Shown here in pieces: positions 46,941-60,968 of a DNA stretch of 64,000 nt (its first letter is position 1; each line of letters opens with the position of its first letter). Source of the stretch: Excoecaria cochinchinensis (lineage: Eukaryota > Streptophyta > Magnoliopsida > Malpighiales > Euphorbiaceae). A program made the translations under genes and the position numbers. Below the pieces are notes generated by a model. The model did no database searches and was not told the origin of the DNA. It saw only the letters and a program-made list of their open reading frames with translations. The stretch is taken from assembly GCA_947683425.1 (NCBI GenBank), contig CANTUQ010000003.1, forward strand, positions 7,351,501 through 7,415,500, written 5' to 3'.

Positions 46941-48491
46941 TCATGTTTGCGGTGGAGGGACTGCGTTGTAGCCTGCCTTCTTCTTCTTTTCTCTCTTCTC
47001 AGGATCTGTGATCTGATTGGCGTCAATGAGATCCTGGATCTTGTTTCTCAGAATACGGCAATGGTCAGTCAAATGGCCGGTGTGCTGGTGGTAAGCGCAG
47101 TACTGATCACCTCTATGTCCCGGCTGTCCCTGACTCAAGGCTGGTCTGGGTGGCAAAGGTTGCAACTTGTCTTCTTTCATTAGTTTCTCCAGTACCCAGG
47201 ATAGAGAGCGGCCTAAGTTGGAGTAGTATCTTTGACCCTGCCCAACTCCAGTAGCTGAGACCTCTGCCGTCCTACTGTTTCTGCTGTTGCTGCCCCCGGC
47301 ACTTCCTGATTTGAATCCCGACTGATTCCCATAGCCTTTCCCAGCAAAGTTATTTTGGCTTGCTTTCTTTGCCAGGTAAGCCGCCTCAGCTTCTATAGCG
47401 ATATCCTTGAGCGACTCCCAGTCCTTGAGCCCCTTAAAACTGATCAAGTCCCTTAAGTAAGGGCATGAGTTTCTGATAAATAGCCTGATCTGGTCTGCGG
47501 TGTCAGGCTTCCTCTTCATCTCTATGACCCTGTTTCTCCATCTGGTGAGGTACTCATGGAATGACTCATCATTCTTCTGCTGTAGAAGCTCGAGGTCTTT
47601 TAGGGTGACCTCCATCCTAGTGCTGCAGTCGTACTGCTTCATGAATTCTTCGGTCAAAAGGTCCCAGTCCTCTTTGGACCTCCTATCCAACCCGTGGTAC
47701 CAGTCAACCGTCGGGCCCACCAGACTAAGGCAGAAATATTCCACCTTTTGCTTCTTGCTCAGCCCTGTGCCTTTCATGACCAGGGTGTACTGCTTGATGT
47801 GGGCGGATGGGTCAGAGGTGCCATCAAACTTCGAAAGCTCGGGCATTTTGAATCTTTGGGGCAGCAGCTCTTCATCCCCCAGATCTCTGTCTTCTGGGTT
47901 GATCCCCTTGCCTGCTGACAGCATGCGGGTGATAGCTTCGATCTGTTGTCTCATACCTCTTAGAGCTTCATCCTCTACTCTGGGTGCTCTGGGCCTTGCA
48001 GCTTGGTGGACTATCGGCACCACTTCTTCTTCCTCCTCCATTAGGAAATCATCATTGGGATTGTGAATCCTTTCCCCTCTTGGCTCGATGGGTGCGGCAG
48101 CTCTGTGCTCATTGTTGGGTTGGCGAGCAGCAGCTCCAACGAAGGGAGCCTCCCCACCAGCAGGTGGTTTGGCTTGCCCCCGAGGAGGGGCTGCTTGTGG
48201 CTGTAGAGCAGCAGGCGGCTGTGGGGCTGCAGGTGGATGGGCAATCCTTTCAGCCATGGCACCCATCATATCCATCATTCTTCGTTCAAAATCCTCTAGC
48301 CTCCTAGCTAGGTCTTGAGTGGTCAAAACTCCAGGTTCTTCTGCCATTGATGATTCAAGAGAGGATTCACTGATTGATGAGAATGACTCAGAATCCCAGT
48401 CAGACACTAGTTCCGGCAACTCAAAGAGCAGATTTGTCCTTATTAACCGACCGTCGGAACCTCTAGTCCACTTAGATGAATCTATGATGGC
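46941..48491 (-). CDS. gag: intact Gag of B
   Basis: An uninterrupted frame of about 516 codons back to 48491 (first ATG at about residue 25 of the segment beginning LPELVSDW, near 48347). It has an acidic Ser-rich N-terminus, a predicted helical segment (ARRLEDFERRMMDMMGAMAERI), a Pro/Ala-rich linker, an acidic stretch, a capsid-type domain (FDGTSDPSAHIKQYTLVMKG ... DWYHGLDRRSKEDWDLL), then a zinc-finger-like CAYHQHTGHLTDHC and a basic tail. The 24 codons before that segment are conserved with A at protein level but have no ATG. They end at TTTTTTTCAG, so either splicing supplies the start or translation begins at the internal ATG. Role: structural protein and RNA packaging. Confidence 0.88.
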   Translation of the reverse strand, partial: AIIDSSKWTRGSDGRLIRTNLLFELPELVSDWDSESFSSISESSLESSMAEEPGVLTTQDLARRLEDFERRMMDMMGAMAERIAHPPAAPQPPAALQPQAAPPRGQAKPPAGGEAPFVGAAARQPNNEHRAAAPIEPRGERIHNPNDDFLMEEEEEVVPIVHQAARPRAPRVEDEALRGMRQQIEAITRMLSAGKGINPEDRDLGDEELLPQRFKMPELSKFDGTSDPSAHIKQYTLVMKGTGLSKKQKVEYFCLSLVGPTVDWYHGLDRRSKEDWDLLTEEFMKQYDCSTRMEVTLKDLELLQQKNDESFHEYLTRWRNRVIEMKRKPDTADQIRLFIRNSCPYLRDLISFKGLKDWESLKDIAIEAEAAYLAKKASQNNFAGKGYGNQSGFKSGSAGGSNSRNSRTAEVSATGVGQGQRYYSNLGRSLSWVLEKLMKEDKLQPLPPRPALSQGQPGHRGDQYCAYHQHTGHLTDHCRILRNKIQDLIDANQITDPEKREKKKKAGYNAVPPPQT

Positions 48492-49260
48492 TGAAAAAAA
48501 TTAGATTGTTAGGATGATGCATGAATGACATATACAATGCATGATAGTGAGCTTTGCAACATTTACAATCACATGCAAGCAAGTAGATCCTTCCAACCTT
48601 ATTACTCCCACACACGAGGTAATGCGGTCTCTTTCCTAAGTGGGCTTGATCCATGGGTTAGCGGGGAACCCAATGGAAGCGTATGGTGCTCGGTGAAGAA
48701 CCGGCATCGTAACATCTCTTATCTAATGTGCAAGCACATGGGTTATGATCGTTATGTATTTAGGCAGCCCGAACAAGTTGACATGGGCCTATCGGGGCAT
48801 GAAAGCCTTTGATTAGGTGACCAATCAGATTATTTGGGTTTGTCCAATACAACATGATCCATATAGCAAGCAAGGTATTACGGTTCATATCACCTAAGGG
48901 AAGTATCTATTGCCATTACATGAGCTTTGGTCAAAGGGTGGTGTTACTTTAGGGCTACCCAAGCATGATCCCTGCCGACGGGTCTAGCTCATCACGAGCG
49001 TAACGACCGATCGGGTCACCATTTTGATATACCATTAAGGTACGAGGCTTGGGCTGGTGATTATCCTTAACACTTCCCTAAATTGAGTGAAAATAGGGTC
49101 GTGCTTCGGGAACGCACCGGGGCTAAAAGAGGGACCAAACTAGCATAGATCTAAGGCTCTAATGAGATGCAATGCAGTTTTGAAAGAAGATGAAATTTTT
49201 AAATTAAAACTCAATTATGATTTTTAATCAAGATACTTTCGAATCGAAGTCTCGAGTATG
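48492..49260 (-). other. B leader
   Basis: Leader between PBS and gag. A short frame at 48654 begins with ATG (MDQAHLGKR...). The matching frame in A lacks the ATG. 48954-49200 matches A's leader at 52132-52400. No other gene. Confidence 0.65.
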
Positions 49261-49278
49261 TCCCCAGTGGAGTCGCCA
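49261..49278 (-). other. B primer-binding site
   Basis: On the minus strand TGGCGACTCCACTGGGGA, one base after the 5' LTR. It resembles the tRNA-Arg-type primer site reported for Ogre/Tat elements. The tRNA identity is from memory and should be checked. Confidence 0.75.
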
Positions 49279-49279
49279 C

Positions 49280-52126
49280 TGTGACGCGCGCCGGATCCCC
49301 GCGGCCGCCCGCTCGACCGCCCGCACGTGGGCGATCGGGGCAATTGTGGGTCCGTCAACAGCTTGCGATAAATCGCAAGTGCGTCTATGTTGGGCAACAA
49401 GGAGGTTTCATGGAGTCGCCACCCAATAGAACATTGGGAAAGTTTCTCTCGCCTCGGAGAGCCTAAGACTTGCGCATTTTATCCATATTGGGCCATGAGG
49501 CCTAGGATTAACGTCTAAGTCTCGTGACACAAGAAGGTGTCTTGGAGGATAACCTCTAGCCTCTTGAGCCCAAAGACCAGAGCAGGATTCGGGACTTCTC
49601 ATTTATTCGTACCTTGATTAATATCATAATTAAGTTTTGAATTCATTATTTCATCAACTTTCCACACAATGCAATTTTAATTTAAATGCGCAATCATTCA
49701 TATCAAAATCAGTAAATGTAAGCAAAATCCAAAATAAAGCATTCAAAAATGAATTACAATAACACTAGGAGCGGAATACAACTCCCATTTATAAAAGTGA
49801 AATACATGCATAAAACGGGTTATTCATTAATAGTGAGAACATTGGTCCTCGCATGCATATTTATTATGAAACAATTTTTATGTGATGATTTATTTGGGTA
49901 TGAAAAACTAGGACATTGGTCCCCTTTTATTTAGAAAAAATGTCAAGTTAATTAATAGAAACGTTTTTGTGATTTTCTTTTTAGCGCGCCTAAATAAACA
50001 ATTTTACAAGAAAATTATATGGAAAAAATAAATAAAATATTACAAATAAAGAAAATAAATATATGAACCAAATGAGCCTTTTTGGACCTCCCGATGTGCT
50101 CGCAAAAAATGCCCAACCGAAAAATGAGTTTAGACATAAAAACAAAATACAAATAAAATAATGTTAGTGATTAAATCAATTAAACATACAAAATAATGAA
50201 TAACAAATTAAAATAACATGAAAAGAATGATAATGGAATCAAAAATATTAACAAACCAAAATGAAAATGAGAAACATGGATTATATATGACAAATGATTA
50301 AATAATGTGATGAAAATAAAATAAAACATGTTACTTAATTAATATATGTAAAAATATTAACATGATGAAAAATGATGAAGATAAACGAATCAAAGAATAT
50401 ATAAAATGATAAAGAAAAGAATAATAGATTAAAACAATTAAAGAATGATGAAAACAATTAACTAAACAATATGATTAATTAAATATGTTCACAAATGATA
50501 TAAACATTTTCATGGCAAAAAGATCAATTAAAATGAATTTATTAATTACATGTTAAAAATAATGATGAATTAAAGTGAAATAAATTAATTACATGTTAAA
50601 AATTAATAAACAATCAATATTTATGTGAATAAAAATCATGTCATGTATAAACAATTAAATGGAACAAATATAAAATCAATACAACAAATTGAATAGATTA
50701 AAACAATAAATAGATCAATAAAAACAATACAATATACATGAATAAATTAAATAAAATAGAAATTGAAATGGAGCCAAGAATATTTACCCTCAGAATATTG
50801 GATTTGATGAAGGAAAAGTGATGATTGATTTCTTTGTTTGATGATTCACAATATTAGAGTGAAATATTATGAAAATGTTGGAATTTTATTCCAATGAACA
50901 AAAAATGATCAAAAATTTTTTAAGAACAAAGAATTGATACCTTTGCCTAAAGAAATGATTTTGATCAAAAAAAGTTTTATTGATTGAAATAAAGAAAAAT
51001 TGATTGAAGTTTTATTTTAGAAAATCAAATAAAAATTAGATTTTGATGACAAACAATTATTTTATTTGTCTCAAAATCAAGTTTTTATCAAAAAGAGATT
51101 CAAAACAAAATCAATGAAAAAAGTTTGATTGAACCCAAAATAAAAGAAGAAAAACAATTTTGAGAACAAATAATTATTCTATTTGTCTCAAAATTGAATC
51201 CAACAACAAAACTTTCTCTAAAAAATATGTTTAGAAGAAATTATGTTGGAAAAAGAATGAAACACTTGATTTTTCTTTTTGGGGAAAAAATCTGGAATTT
51301 TAGTAGAAGGAGAAGAAGATGAAGAGAAATTTTAGGTCTAAAAAATGTGTGGAGAGGAGGAGACTCTTTTGATTTCATCATAAACTATTTATAGGATAAA
51401 ATAGGTTGCCCTAATTTAATTAAGGAAAAAACCTATTTTAACCCAAAATTATTTTATTTTTAATGATAAAATCAAGTTTTATTATTTAATTACCTAAAAA
51501 AATATTTTAGAATTTAATTTGAAGTCAAAAACCCCAAAAAAATGGGATAAAAAACGGATTTTTGGGTGAAAAAATCGGAAAAAAGCTGGAAAAAAGGAAA
51601 ATAGGTAACAGACCCTGTACCGACGGCCAGGAGGCCGTCGCCATAGAAGGCGCCGCCCGTCGCTATAGAGCTACGGGCACTCACGCGGCGAGGCGAGAAT
51701 CGCGCGAAGCTCGGGCGAGAATCGCGCGCAGAGGCGCGCGGTGCGGCGCGCAGCGCGCAATGCTGCGCGTCGCCAAATCGCGCCCAGCGCGCTGGGCGCC
51801 TGGGCGTCGGCGTGCTGGGTGCCTGGCGCCTGCGAGCTGGGCGCCAGCGCGCTGCCGCGCCCGACACTCGCGGTCCGAAAATTTTTTTTTTATTTTTTTA
51901 TTTTTTCTATTTTTTTTTAAATTTTAAATAGACTAAAAACATCATAATTTTAAGCCCCCATTTTTCAAAATTAATTTTTTTAAATCTTTTTTATTATTTT
52001 TTAATTTTTCACTCTAAAATGCAAATTTGACGAGAAAACCATCACTTTTAACCTTTTAAGCCTGTGAAGGCAATTATCATCATTGGGTAACTTCGATCTA
52101 GGCTGACTCAGGACCCGGTGTCTACA
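49280..52126 (-). repeat. B 5' LTR (2847 bp)
   Basis: Nearly identical to 41168-44016. The U5 PBS-like 11-mer is at 49411-49421 and the GC block at about 51610-51875. It is followed by TSD GTTAC. Confidence 0.95.
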
Positions 52127-52131
52127 GTTAC

Positions 52132-52448
52132 CCAAGCATGGTCCCTGCCAATAGGTCTAGCTCATCACGAGCATAACAATCGATTGGGTCACCATTTGAT
52201 ATACTATAAGGTATGAGGCTTGGGCTGGTGATTATCCTTAACACTTTCCCACATTGAGTGAACGTAGGGTTGCGCTTCGGGAATGCACCGGGGTTAAAAT
52301 AGGGACCAAACTAGCATAATCTAAGGCTCTAGCATGGATGCAATGCAATTTCGAAAAGAGATAAAATTTCTAAATTAAAACTTAATCATAAATTTTTACC
52401 AAGGCTCTTTCGAAGGGAAGTCTCTTAGGTCCCTAGTGGAGTTGCCAC
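52132..52448 (-). other. A leader, LTR-proximal part with decayed PBS
   Basis: Continuation of A's leader after B. The PBS at 52430-52447 reads TGGCAACTCCACTAGGGA on the minus strand, two changes from the B site. Confidence 0.8.
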
Positions 52449-55499
<3,051 letters not shown>

Positions 55500-57733
55500 C
55501 GTGATGACTAAACTCTTCTATACATAATGATGTTACTCAAAACATCACAAACTCAATCCCTATCTTATACAAAAAGATGAACAAAACTTCCTAGTGGCCT
55601 TGACTTGCAGATGCACGCTCTCACTGGTCCGAACCTGTACCTACACGGAAATAAGCATCCGTGCTAAGCGATAACGCTTAGTGGGGATGAAAAATAAAGC
55701 AAAGGACTTCTACTGAAGTCGCACACACATCACATGCATCATTATAAACATGCTCAAGTGAAAACATTAATCACGTGATCTATTAGGCACACATTCCCAA
55801 GCACGTAAACTTTTACTCATTTACAGGTCATGTATACATATTCCCATACTCAAGCAAAGGCATGTACAGAACAACACTTATACATTAACTCTTGTACATT
55901 TCAACACATAAAACAAGACTAGCCTGAAATTCTTTAGTTGTGGATACGGGTGGTATATAAACAGAAGAGCCAAGTCTCAAAACGTGTACTATATCTGTAT
56001 CTGTATGGCAATCTCGGAGGTCGGCCGCTTCGCCCAAACGGGGCAGTCGGTAGCAGCTGTGCGGTAACCCTTTATAAGCATGCTTATCTATCCACTACTA
56101 TGACTCTTCAGGATGAACATATAAACTCTATATACTCTATCATATACATTATATCTCTTAAACATTATAACATGATTCAAACATATATAATCAATATCAC
56201 ATTGAAAATCATGTTCAATAATTAAAAAGCATATAACATTTATTTCCATTCATAAACTCTTATATCATGCCATCATTTACATGTAATTTAATTAGAAACA
56301 CATTCATATACCAATTTAATAATGTTAGACACAAGTTGGACAAGTGATAATAACTTTGGGTAAAGTTCGGTTTCGATTCGGGAGGTAAAAGTACCATTTC
56401 GGGTGAAGGTTAAGGTCCCACAGTGGTAAGACATTCATTCCCACCGTGTAGGATGCTAAGAATGGGTAAAAATGGGACATAATCATTTTACATGGCGGTA
56501 AGAAATTTCATACCGCCGTGTAAACCTATTCTACCTCAAAATGTGAGTCAGGCTCCAGACTGGCTTCAGGTCTAAACTTGTCATGCATTTTACACATAGT
56601 TAGAGACATTTTTAGGCAAAACTTTCTCAAAAACATTGTTTCTTAGGATGTTAACTTTCAAATGGAACAAATTGCAGGTCAATTGGACCTCTATAACTCC
56701 ATATATTAGCTAAACAAGATATACTGCTCCAGTAACCCGACCCAAACAGAGACACTTTGGTTTTTAACCTTTTCAAGAATGTAAAAAGCCAGAACTGGCT
56801 TCTAGTTATTCAGAGATGGTTTTAGATCTATGTCTTATCTTTCTAATATCACTGTAATCATCCAATTTGGGGGTCTAAAACTTTACTTATGACAAAAATA
56901 ATACACAAAGGTCTGATGAAAACTGAATAGAATTTCCCCAAAATCACACCTTACACACAAAAGCTATATGGAATCCATCTAACACATCCAAAAATCATGC
57001 AAAATCATCCAATACATAATCACAAACATATATACAAACATATATCATAAACACTGCAAGCAATCAAAATGAACAACATAAAATTCGCACACGATCCCAA
57101 CCTCTAGGAAGCTTAAACTCCATGCTCTATTTAGCTCCAACTTTTTCTTTGCCTTTGTGTACTCTCTTGGCCACAGCTTGAACCAAAACCATGCAAAACA
57201 CTTGAGTTACTCTTCTCTTTACTTTAAATCAAAAATAGGAATGGAACAGAAGAAGAAGACCAATACTAGTTAAATAGCACCACTTACCTTCTTAGGAGAC
57301 CAATCTCAATCCTTTACCCACTCTCTTCAAACCAATCCAAGTATATTTACTCAAAACAGACCAAGAAAGAAGAAGGAGGAACAAAAGAAAGGGCAGAGCA
57401 ATGGTGGATAGCGGGAACCAAAGGAGAAAGAAAGAAAGAAAGTTAAAAGTCCAAGCAAAACCAATGTGAAAAAGAAAAAGAGCAGATAGTCGATCCCCAT
57501 CCAACATTTACTGCTCTAATCAATACCATTTACCCAAATTAATTACATGCATATCTTTTAACCCACTTAGTTCCTTTTAACTTTTAACCAAGTCAAATAC
57601 CTTTTATCTATTGGTCACTTGTTTCATTTTTTTAACTCATATAAATCACATAAATTCTTGCCACTTGTCACACTCCTACAATGCCACATGTCAAAATTCT
57701 ATAATTCTACTAGGGCCACTTTAGGGTGTTACA
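55500..57733 (-). repeat. C 5' LTR, main piece right of the A insertion
   Basis: Matches 19787-22012. On the minus strand it begins TGTAACACCCTAAAG at 57733. Together with 30485-30742 it makes a 2492-bp LTR. Confidence 0.92.
55641..57287 (-). other. candidate LTR intron with hairpins, C 5' LTR
   Basis: On the minus strand the donor is AAG|GTAAGTGG (57287) and the acceptor is CCGTGTAG|GTACAG (ends 55641). Hairpin 1 is CTAAGCG-TTAT-CGCTTAG (55681-55664). Hairpin 2 is CACGGA-TGCTTATT-TCCGTG (55663-55644), where one G-C pair of D/E is replaced by A-T. Confidence 0.5.
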
Positions 57734-57738
57734 ACAAC

Positions 57739-57905
57739 AGATCCACAAATGGATTTCATAACCTAAAACTAAAATGAAAATGCAATGTAAAAATAATTTC
57801 AAAAAATCAAGAAGGTACGTGGCAATAATTAAGCATGATAACCAAGTTATCCTTTGGACTAGTAGCCCGCAGCTCAAATTGTTTCAGCCGATATATCTTC
57901 AAGAT
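57739..57905 (-). other. pararetrovirus V leader fragment between C and F
   Basis: 167 bp of AT-rich, gene-free sequence between the C right TSD and the F left TSD. By position it belongs to the leader of V, continuous with 19366-19526 and 60346 onward. Confidence 0.6.
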
Positions 57906-58336
57906 TGTAACACCCCTTACCTATACGTAGGAAGCTTCATCCTTTAGAGGAGGATGAAGGGTCCCTATAGATGAGGGTTGTCATGCAAAACCTCAAGCAG
58001 AAATATATAATAATAAATCATACACTCAAAGCAGTAAAATAAAATTTCACAATCACAAGATCGAGGCTGAAAATAAAAGATATAATATTATTAATATATT
58101 AAAAGGCCTTTACATATAATGTTATAAAAGTGTCGTGGCACCAAAGGTCGCTTAAAAACTTGGTGTCACCCCAATTGCAAAAGAAGAACTGACATCAAGA
58201 GTTCTCGTTACAAATTCCTTAAACTATTACATATACAAAAAGAAGTACAAATTAAGAACTACAGAATCTCTCTCCTAGTTGTGTCAGCCCTTCTGAAATG
58301 GATAACCTTGCTCACGGAATCCAACATCTTCCACAC

Positions 58337-59840
58337 CTGCATGGATGAAACACCCGTGCTAAGAGAATACGCTTAGTGGGGAAAAGCATAATGAAAAACG
58401 ACCACTCACAGTGGACGTTGATACAAATTACATACACATGGCACATATATAAATCGATACTTAAACAATTCAACATACTGAGGATAAGGATATCGATAGG
58501 TAACCCAATCATGCATACATTGCTAAATCAAAACTCATATTCAAACACAAAGAAAGACGAACCTGCTTATTCAAAGTAGTCGATAGCGAGTAATGCATAA
58601 TCATTCGAAACGTATGGATACCCGAGGGCATCAAAATCATCTTTTTCTTTTTATTTCAAAACACTTTTGCATGGAATCTTACATAAGATTCAAGTAGAAT
58701 GGGGATCGCGTGGATCCAATTCAGGGATCTGATCAGGGTCCAAAACAGATACGCATGGCTTTAGCAAATTAACCACTATAGGTATGCCTATTTATCCACT
58801 TATTGACTTCTGCAAGACAAGCATAGTTCAATTAAAGTACATTCATATCATTCTTAAAATTGTCTATTTATAAATAGGAAAGCATAACAAGACTGAAAAT
58901 TAAACGTTAGAAATACAAAAAAGAAATTTACTTTTTAAAGCCAGAAGGTGTCGGGCTCGCGACAGAGTCGAAGATCTGCCTCAGGTCGCGATCACGACAG
59001 TCCTTGCGCTGGCGTGGGGACGAATACGCACCTCACTACCTCGCTCGCGACAATGGGCGGACAGTAGCTTCTGTCGCGCTCGCGACAGGAGACTGGCCAA
59101 AGGTCGCGCGACAACTGGGCACTCTATGGCACTCGCGATAGAGAGCCCTCACCGGGGCTGCTCGGCAGTGCACATACAGCTCATGGAAAGGCTGCAATCG
59201 CCGAGCTCTGTCACAACCTTGCGACGTTGTCGCACTAACGATAAGGTCGGGATTTCCAGCCCTTACGCGAAAAAAAAAACGTGCAGATTTCCACTTCCAA
59301 AATTCACCCAAACCTTCAATTAGCTTCAAAACACAACCCCACACAATACATCATTCACAACACCATAGACCACCTAAAACTCAACTTATAAACTAACCAT
59401 CATTATCAAATCATCAAATTTACAAAATTAATTCTAGAATTTATCAAACCAGCAATTTCTCATAAAATTTTATGCAAACTCATGCCACAACTCAATTCTT
59501 CACCAATCATGCATCTTAACCCAAAACAATCAATGCACATATCAATTAGATATAAGTACTCATCTTATATCCCATCAATTTCAACATTTAACACAAAACA
59601 CCAAAATCATACAAAACACACACAACACCACAACATTCCCAAACCTTGAACACTTGGACTCTAATTGCGGGCTCTGCTTTCGCATACGATTTCCTTGCCT
59701 TTGGGCTCTCTAGGAGGGATCTCTAAACAAAGCATCCATCACACAAGCTTAGAACTCAAACCCCCAAAATATCCAAAAACCTAAATTAACCAAAATAGAA
59801 GAAATAAGGGGATAAGGAAGAACAATTAGCTATTACTTAC
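58337..59840 (-). other. candidate LTR intron with hairpins, F
   Basis: On the minus strand the donor is AATAG|GTAAGTAA (59840), after a long CT-rich tract (59907-60020). The acceptor is CCATGCAG|GTGTGG (ends 58337). Hairpin 1 is at 58359-58376 (one mismatch) and hairpin 2 at 58340-58358 (partly decayed). Confidence 0.45.
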
Positions 59841-59906
59841 CTATTTCAACTTAGGATCACCCAAAACTCACCATAATTGCTAATAAAAAGGAAGGATTCC
59901 AAGGAA

Positions 59907-59957
59907 AGAAGAAGAAGAAGAAGAAAAAGAAGAAGAAGAAGAAGAAGAAGAAGAAGA
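59907..59957. repeat. (GAA)n microsatellite
   Basis: GAA/AAG repeats inside solo LTR F. On the sense (minus) strand this is the CT-rich tract upstream of the splice donor. Confidence 0.9.
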
Positions 59958-60221
59958 AAAACGGGAAAGAAGGGAAGGAAACGGGAAAAAGAGAAGGAAA
60001 ATCTGACCCTCTCTCCTCTCTCCTCACTATACTTATCCACTCCCTTACCACATGGCAACTCCCCATTGGAAACTCCCTTCAAGACATACACAAAACTCAT
60101 CCTTATACCTATACTCAAGCTAACCCTCACTTACACATACCCTAATACCCTACACACTCTCACACCCAAACAAACCCCACAATTACATAACACTAAATTT
60201 AAATCATGAATATATACATAC

Positions 60222-60256
<35 letters not shown>
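60222..60256. repeat. (AT)n(AC)n microsatellite
   Basis: About ten AT units followed by about eight AC units near the U3 end of solo LTR F. Confidence 0.9.
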
Positions 60257-60345
60257 AAAATAACACATGCCACAATTTAACACACACATAATTACACATA
60301 TAAAAGGCTCAAACTACCAGGGCAAAAACGGGACATTACAAAGAT

Positions 60346-60968
60346 TGTTTCTAAAATATGCAGACAATATTTCTGATGTACTAAATCAGTATAAACCGCA
60401 ATTACAGAGTATACTTATGAATGCAAAACAATTTATTTTTAAAACATATATTTATATATATTAAAACAGTAATACAAATTACAGAAACTGTAAGGTACAA
60501 AGGCTAAACACATGAGCTACACTTACATGTTTTGAAATATAATAATTACAAGCTTTAGGAGATAAACACTTAGCTTAAGAATTACAAGGGTTTTTTGCTC
60601 AACACATGAGCTACCTAGATTCTCTTTTAAGTGTGAGAGGTTTTGAAGACTGGGAATTCTCTCCAAATTCATCTCTGCCTTCAACTGGGAGGAAGGGATC
60701 CTTAAATAGGGAGCTTCCATCAATTAAGGGAGCCTAAAGGGACTAGATGAGCTGTAAAGGGATTTCTTCACATGTTGGATGCCTGTCCGTCAATTATGGC
60801 TATTTGAAAATTAAAAAGTAACTAAAAATAGACGACAGAATAAAGTTTTACTGTTTAGCTCTTTTTTTTTCAGATAGGCTGGGCCTTTTACAAGTTTGTG
60901 GGCTAAGCCTATCTTTAAAATTTAAAAGAAAATAAATGGGCTAGGCCCATGTTTACAAAATGCCTTGT
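60346..60968 (-). promoter_or_regulatory. pararetrovirus V intergenic region: candidate promoter and poly(A) signal
   Basis: Gene-free region between the second ORF and the leader. On the minus strand TATTTAA (60708-60702) lies in CCTATTTAAGG, a plausible pararetroviral TATA box. AATAAA (60437-60432) lies about 270 bp downstream, placed as in genomes whose transcripts are terminally redundant. The leader would run from about 60675 through 60346, 57905-57739 and 19526-19366, roughly 650 nt without insertions. Assignment is by position and motif only. Confidence 0.5.

Larger units (their letters stand above)
41168..52126 (-). mobile_element. non-autonomous Tat-type retrotransposon B, complete with TSD
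   Basis: A complete 10.96-kb element inserted in A's leader. TSD GTTAC is exact at 41163-41167 and 52127-52131. LTRs of 2849 bp (41168-44016) and 2847 bp (49280-52126) are nearly identical. The internal region, read on the minus strand, has a PBS, a leader, an open gag, a short pol remnant, a 3' UTR with a 26-bp tandem array, and a PPT. Protease, RT, RNase H and integrase are gone. It is the youngest-looking Tat element and must use enzymes from an autonomous relative. Confidence 0.95.
57906..60340 (-). mobile_element. solo LTR F with TSD
   Basis: A 2435-bp single LTR. On the plus strand it runs TGTAACACCCCTTACC ... GGGACATTACA, so it lies in minus orientation. An exact TSD AAGAT is at 57901-57905 and 60341-60345. 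No internal sequence or PBS is present, so it arose by LTR-LTR recombination. It shares the hairpins, splice-site pair and TCGCGA-rich block (about 58960-59240) with family D, but differs elsewhere. Confidence 0.95.

Noticed and set aside
47500..48318. Several plus-strand ORFs of 74-188 codons
   Set aside because: Antisense shadows of the intact B gag.
60003..60200. Peptide frames near the GAA repeat (Lys/Arg-rich on plus, Phe/Leu-rich on minus)
   Set aside because: Low-complexity translation of a microsatellite in solo LTR F.
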